Source: Rhabditoides inermis (lineage: Eukaryota > Nematoda > Chromadorea > Rhabditida > Rhabditidae). From it: a stretch of DNA of 64,000 bases. The first letter of the stretch is position 1, and the number at the start of each line of letters is the position of its first letter. The position numbers were made by a program, and so were the translations under genes. Location of the stretch: assembly GCA_963966185.1 (NCBI GenBank), contig CAWZYM010000326.1, positions 62,001 to 126,000 of the forward strand. Reading direction: 5' to 3'. The notes beneath the pieces were generated by a model, which made no database searches, was not told the origin of the DNA, and saw only the letters and a list, made by a program, of their open reading frames with translations. This document shows positions 59,921-64,000 of this stretch, piece after piece.

Positions 59921-62115
59921 CCAAATCGCTCACCTATTTTTCGATCTTCAGCTCAGTATTACAGGATTTCCAATTACTCATATCTGCCGTTTGAGGTGAA
60001 TCAGGAACGAACAAGGTGTCATGAAAGTATTCTGAACGTTTGAAGTGTATATGATGCTCCGTACGTGACACACGCTGTTTGAAAAAGAATTGTATATTCA
60101 CACTCAATTAGTCTTTAATGGCAAAGGCGAAGACAACGAGTGAGCAAGAGGATCTTCGCGCAATGGTCATTGGACCAACGTGACATGCTGGTCGAGTGGA
60201 TAGCATTGTAGATGTCTCGAGGGAGCGACCCGGGTTCGAATCCCGCAAGAAATTTTTTTTGCAAAATCACATTCATGACAGTCTGTATTGATTATCGATT
60301 GGTTGAAGCAGTATTCATGTATTCAACAAGATTGTCGACAGTCGAAAGCACACTGCCTTTCTCTCACTCTCGTAGCCTCAACCTCTGTCTGTCTTTCGCC
60401 TCTTTCTCTTTTACCAAATCGCCCACCTAATTTTCGATCTTCAGCTGAGTATTACAGAACTTCCAATTACTCATAGCTGCCATTTAAGGTGAAGCAGGAA
60501 CGAACAAGGTGTCATAAAAGTATTCTGAACGTTTGAAGTGTATATGATGCTCCGTACGTGACATACCGCTGTTTGAAAGAGAACTTTCACACTCAGTTAG
60601 TCTTCAATAGCAAAGGCGAAGACAACGAGTGAGCAGGAGGATCTTCGCGCAATGGTCATTGGCCCAATGTGACATGCTGGTCGAGTGGATAGCATTGTAA
60701 ATGTCTCGAGGTAGCGACCCGGGTTCAAATCCCGCAAGAGATTTTTTTTGCAAAATCACATTCAAGACGATCTGTATTGATTATCGTTTGGTTGAAGCAG
60801 TATTCATGTATTCAACAAGATTGTCGACAGTCGAAAGCACACTGCCTTTCTCTCACTCTCGTAGCCACAACATCTGTCTGCCTTCCGCCTCTCTTCCATC
60901 TACCAAATCGCTCACCTTTTTTTCGATCTTCAGCTCAGTATTACAGGATTTCCAATTACTCATATCTGCCGTTTGAGGTGAATCAGGAACGAACAAGGTG
61001 TCATGAAAGTATTCTGAACGTTTGAAAGGTATATGATGCTCCGTACGTGACATACCGCTGTTTGAAAAAGAACTGTACATTCACACTCAATTAGTCTTTA
61101 ATGGCAAAGGCGAAGACAACGAGTGAGCAAGAGGATCTTCGCGCAATGGTCATTGGACCAACGTGACATGCTGGTCGAGTGGATAGCATTGTAGATGTCT
61201 CGAGGGAGCGACCCGGGTTCGGATCCTACAAGAATTTTTTTGCAAAACTCACATTCATGACGATTTGTATTGAATATCAATTGGTTGAAGCAGTATTCAT
61301 GTGTTCAACAACATTGTCGACAGTCGAAAGCACACTGCCTTTCTCTCATTCTCGTAGCCACAACCTCTGTCTGTCTTCCGCCTCTTTTTCTTCTACCAAA
61401 TCGCCCACCTATTTTTCGATCTTCAGCTCAGTTTTACAGAATTTCCAATTACTAATATCTGCCGTTTGAGGTGAATCAGGAACGAACAAGGTGTCATAAA
61501 AGTATTCTGAACGTTTGAAGTGTATATGATGCTCCGTACGTGACATACGCTGTTTGAAAAAGAATTGTATATTCACACTCAATTAGTCTTTAATGGCAAA
61601 GGCGAAGACAACTAGTGAGCAAGAGGACCTTCGCGCAATGGTCATTGGACCAACGTAACATGCTGGTCGAGTGGATAGCATTGTAGATGTCTCGATTTAG
61701 CGACCCGGGTTCGAATCCCGCAAGAAATTTTTTTTTGCAAAACTCACATTCATGACGATCTGTTTTGAGTACCGATTGGTTGAAGCAGTACTCATGTATT
61801 CAACAACATTGTCGACAGTCGAAAGCACACTGCCTTTCTCTCACTCTCGTAGCCACAACCTCTATCTGTCTTCCGCCTCTCTTTCTTCTACCAATTCGCC
61901 CACCTATTTTTCGATCTTCAGCTCAGTTTTACAGAATTTTCAATTACTCATTTCTGCCGTTTGAGGTGAATCAGGAACGAACAAGGTGTCATAAAAGTAT
62001 TCTGAACGTTTGAAGTGTATATGATGCTCCGTACGTGACATACGCTGTTTGAAAAAGAAGTGTACATTCACACTTAATTAGTCTTTAACTTTAATGGCAA
62101 AGGCGAAGACAACGA

Positions 62116-62116
62116 G
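62116..62116 (+). repeat. deleted satellite unit, type 2 junction (copy 3, converted)
   Basis: Same junction, but the right side reads CCAATTCGCCCACC and matches the preceding full unit instead of copy 1, as if overwritten by gene conversion. Confidence 0.85.
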
Positions 62117-63821
62117 CCAATTCGCCCACCTATTTTTCGATCTTCAGCTCAGTTTTACAGAATTTTCAATTACTCATTTCTGCCGTTTGAGGTGAATCAG
62201 GAACGAACAAGGTGTCATAAAAGTATTCTGAACGTTTGAAGTGTATATGATGCTCCGTACGTGACATATGCTGTTTGAAAAATAATTGTACATTCACACT
62301 CAATTAGTCTTTAATGGCAAAGGCGAAGACAACGAGTGAGCAAGAGGATCTTCGCGCAACGGTCATTGGACCAATTAGACATGCTGGTCGAGTGGATAGC
62401 ATTGTAGATGTCTCGAGTTAGCGACCCGGGTTTGAATCCCGCAAGAGATTTTTTTTTTGCAAAACTCACATTCATGACGATCTGTTTTGAGTACCGATTG
62501 GTTGAAGCAGTATTCATGTATTCAACAAGATTGTCGACAGTCGAAAGCACACTGCCTTTCTCTCACTCTCGTAGCCTCAACCTCTGTCTGTCTTTCGCCT
62601 CTTTCTCTTTTACCAAATCGCCCACCTAATTTTCGATCTTCAGCTGAGTATTACAGAACTTCCAATTACTCATAGCTGCCATTTAAAGTGAAGCAGGAAC
62701 GAACAAGGTGTCATAAAAGTATTCTGAACGTTTGAAGTGTATATGATGCTCCGTACGTGACATACCGCTGTTTGAAAGAGAACTTTCACACTCAGTTAGT
62801 CTTCAATAGCAAAGGCGAAGACAACGAGTTAGCAGGAGGATCTTCGCGCAATGGTCATTGGCCCAATGTGACATGCTGGTCGAGTGGATAGCATTGTAAA
62901 TGTCTCGAGGTAGCGACCCGGGTTCAAATCCCGCAAGAGATTTTTTTTGCAAAATCACATTCAAGACGATTTGTATTGATTATCGTTTGGTTGAAGCAGT
63001 ATTCATGTATTCAACAAGATTGTCGACAGTCGAAAGCACACTGCCTTTCTCTCACTCTCGTAGCCACAACATCTGTCTGCCTTCCGCCTCTCTTCCATCT
63101 ACCAAATCGCTCACCTTTTTTTCGATCTTCAGCTCAGTATTACAGGATTTCCAATTACTCATATCTGCCGTTTGATGTGAATCAGGAACGAACAAGGTGT
63201 CATAAAAGTATTCTGAACGTTTGAAAGGTATATGATGCTCCGTACGTGACATACCGCTGTTTGAAAAAGAACTGTACATTCACACTCAATTAGTCTTTAA
63301 TGGCAAAGGCGAAGACAACGAGTGAGCAAGAGGATCTTCGCGCAATGGTCATTGGACCAACGTGACATGCTGGTCGAGTGGATAGCATTGTAGATGTCTC
63401 GATTTAGCGACCCGGGTTCGAATCCCGCAAGAATTTTTTTTTGCAAAACTCACATTCATGACGATCTGTTTTGAGTACCGATTGGTTGAAGCAGTACTCA
63501 TGTATTCAACAACATTGTCGACAGTCGAAAGCACACTGCCTTTCTCTCACTCTCGTAGCCACAACCTCTATCTGTCTTCCGCCTCTCTTTCTTCTACCAA
63601 TTCGCCCACCTATTTTTCGATCTTCAGCTCAGTTTTACAGAATTTTCAATTACTCATATCTGCCGTTTGAGGTGAATCAGGAACGAACAAGGTGTCATAA
63701 AAGTATTCTGAACGTTTGAAGTGTATATGATGCTCCGTACGTGACATACGCTGTTTGAAAAAGAAGTGTACATTCACACTTAATTAGTCTTTAACTTTAA
63801 TGGCAAAGGCGAAGACAACGA

Positions 63822-63822
63822 G
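63822..63822 (+). repeat. deleted satellite unit, type 2 junction (copy 4)
   Basis: Same junction as at 58214, 3902 bases after copy 2. Confidence 0.9.
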
Positions 63823-64000
63823 CCAAATCGCTCACCTATTTTTCGATCTTCAGCTCAGTATTACAGGATTTCCAATTACTCATATCTGCCGTTTGAGGTG
63901 AATCAGGAACGAACAAGGTGTCATGAAAGTATTCTGAACGTTTGAAGTGTATATGATGCTCCGTACGTGACACACGCTGTTTGAAAAAGAATTGTATATT

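Larger units (their letters stand above)
45563..64000 (+). repeat. right block of the ~490-base tRNA-like satellite, continuing past the window
   Basis: Same unit and orientation as 18445-44627. It contains four MITE copies and four type 2 deleted units. The window ends inside a unit, so the array is longer than what is shown. Confidence 0.97.
56310..64000 (+). repeat. higher-order repeat, period 3902 bases, two copies (second incomplete)
   Basis: Unit variants at 56310, 56799, 57277, 57850, 58506, 58998 and 59556 recur exactly 3902 bases later at 60212, 60701, 61179, 61752, 62408, 62900 and 63458. Confidence 0.88.

Noticed and set aside
18749..63534. Minus-strand frames containing CGIRTRV and DQHVTLVQ
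   Set aside because: These are translations of the antisense strand of the B-box and A-box regions, a familiar artefact of tRNA-like repeats.
17499..63719. Dozens of 60-96-codon open frames repeated through the satellite
   Set aside because: They are products of tandem duplication of non-coding DNA. Substitutions between units freely change residues, overlapping frames are equally open, and there is no domain, signal peptide or splice structure.
16221..64000. CRISPR-like or other regularly spaced repeat system
   Set aside because: Units are directly adjacent 490-base monomers with no unique spacers, in an intron-bearing eukaryotic region.

Overview
This is eukaryotic DNA with short introns. 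It is most likely from a nematode. Most 3' splice sites read TTTTCAG or close to it, three genes have a splice-acceptor-like AG 1-7 bases before the ATG, introns are mostly tens to a few hundred bases, and one gene is an OST-alpha-family transporter, a family present in nematodes. The species cannot be read from the sequence; a Pristionchus-like clade V nematode is only a guess.

The window has two halves. Positions 1-16220 are ordinary gene-bearing DNA rich in (GA)n/(CT)n microsatellites. I rebuilt three spliced genes there by matching splice phase across every exon. On the minus strand lie a 13-exon, 342-residue OST-alpha/TMEM184-type transporter (2657-8141) and, about 480 bases downstream in the same orientation, a small secreted Tyr/Gln/Pro-, Glu-, Lys- and His-rich protein (199-2178, possibly running off the left edge). 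On the plus strand is a six-exon, 165-residue four-helix membrane protein (12810-14581). The transporter and this membrane protein are divergent, separated by 4.7 kb with no gene I can support. A possible LINE 3' remnant ends at 16220.

From 16221 to the right edge, and beyond it, the window is one head-to-tail satellite of about 490-base units, roughly 90 copies. Most units carry a tRNA-derived module: an A box, a B box 33 bases later, and a run of 7-12 T that would end Pol III transcription. The units form local higher-order repeats with periods near 757, 1960, 1970, 2289, 2460 and 3902 bases.

Other mobile DNA sits inside the array: a 375-base tRNA-headed SINE with a 12-base target duplication (18070-18444); two diverged members of one foldback family, each with 104-base inverted arms and a terminal GC-rich hairpin (16371-17412 and 44628-45562); and a 299-base MITE present four times because it was co-amplified with its satellite block. 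Nine units share one of two internal deletions that remove the tRNA-like module.

The observations most worth following are the Pol III-box satellite, the foldback family whose arms diverge between elements but stay matched within each element, and a nearly all-purine intron in the membrane-protein gene.
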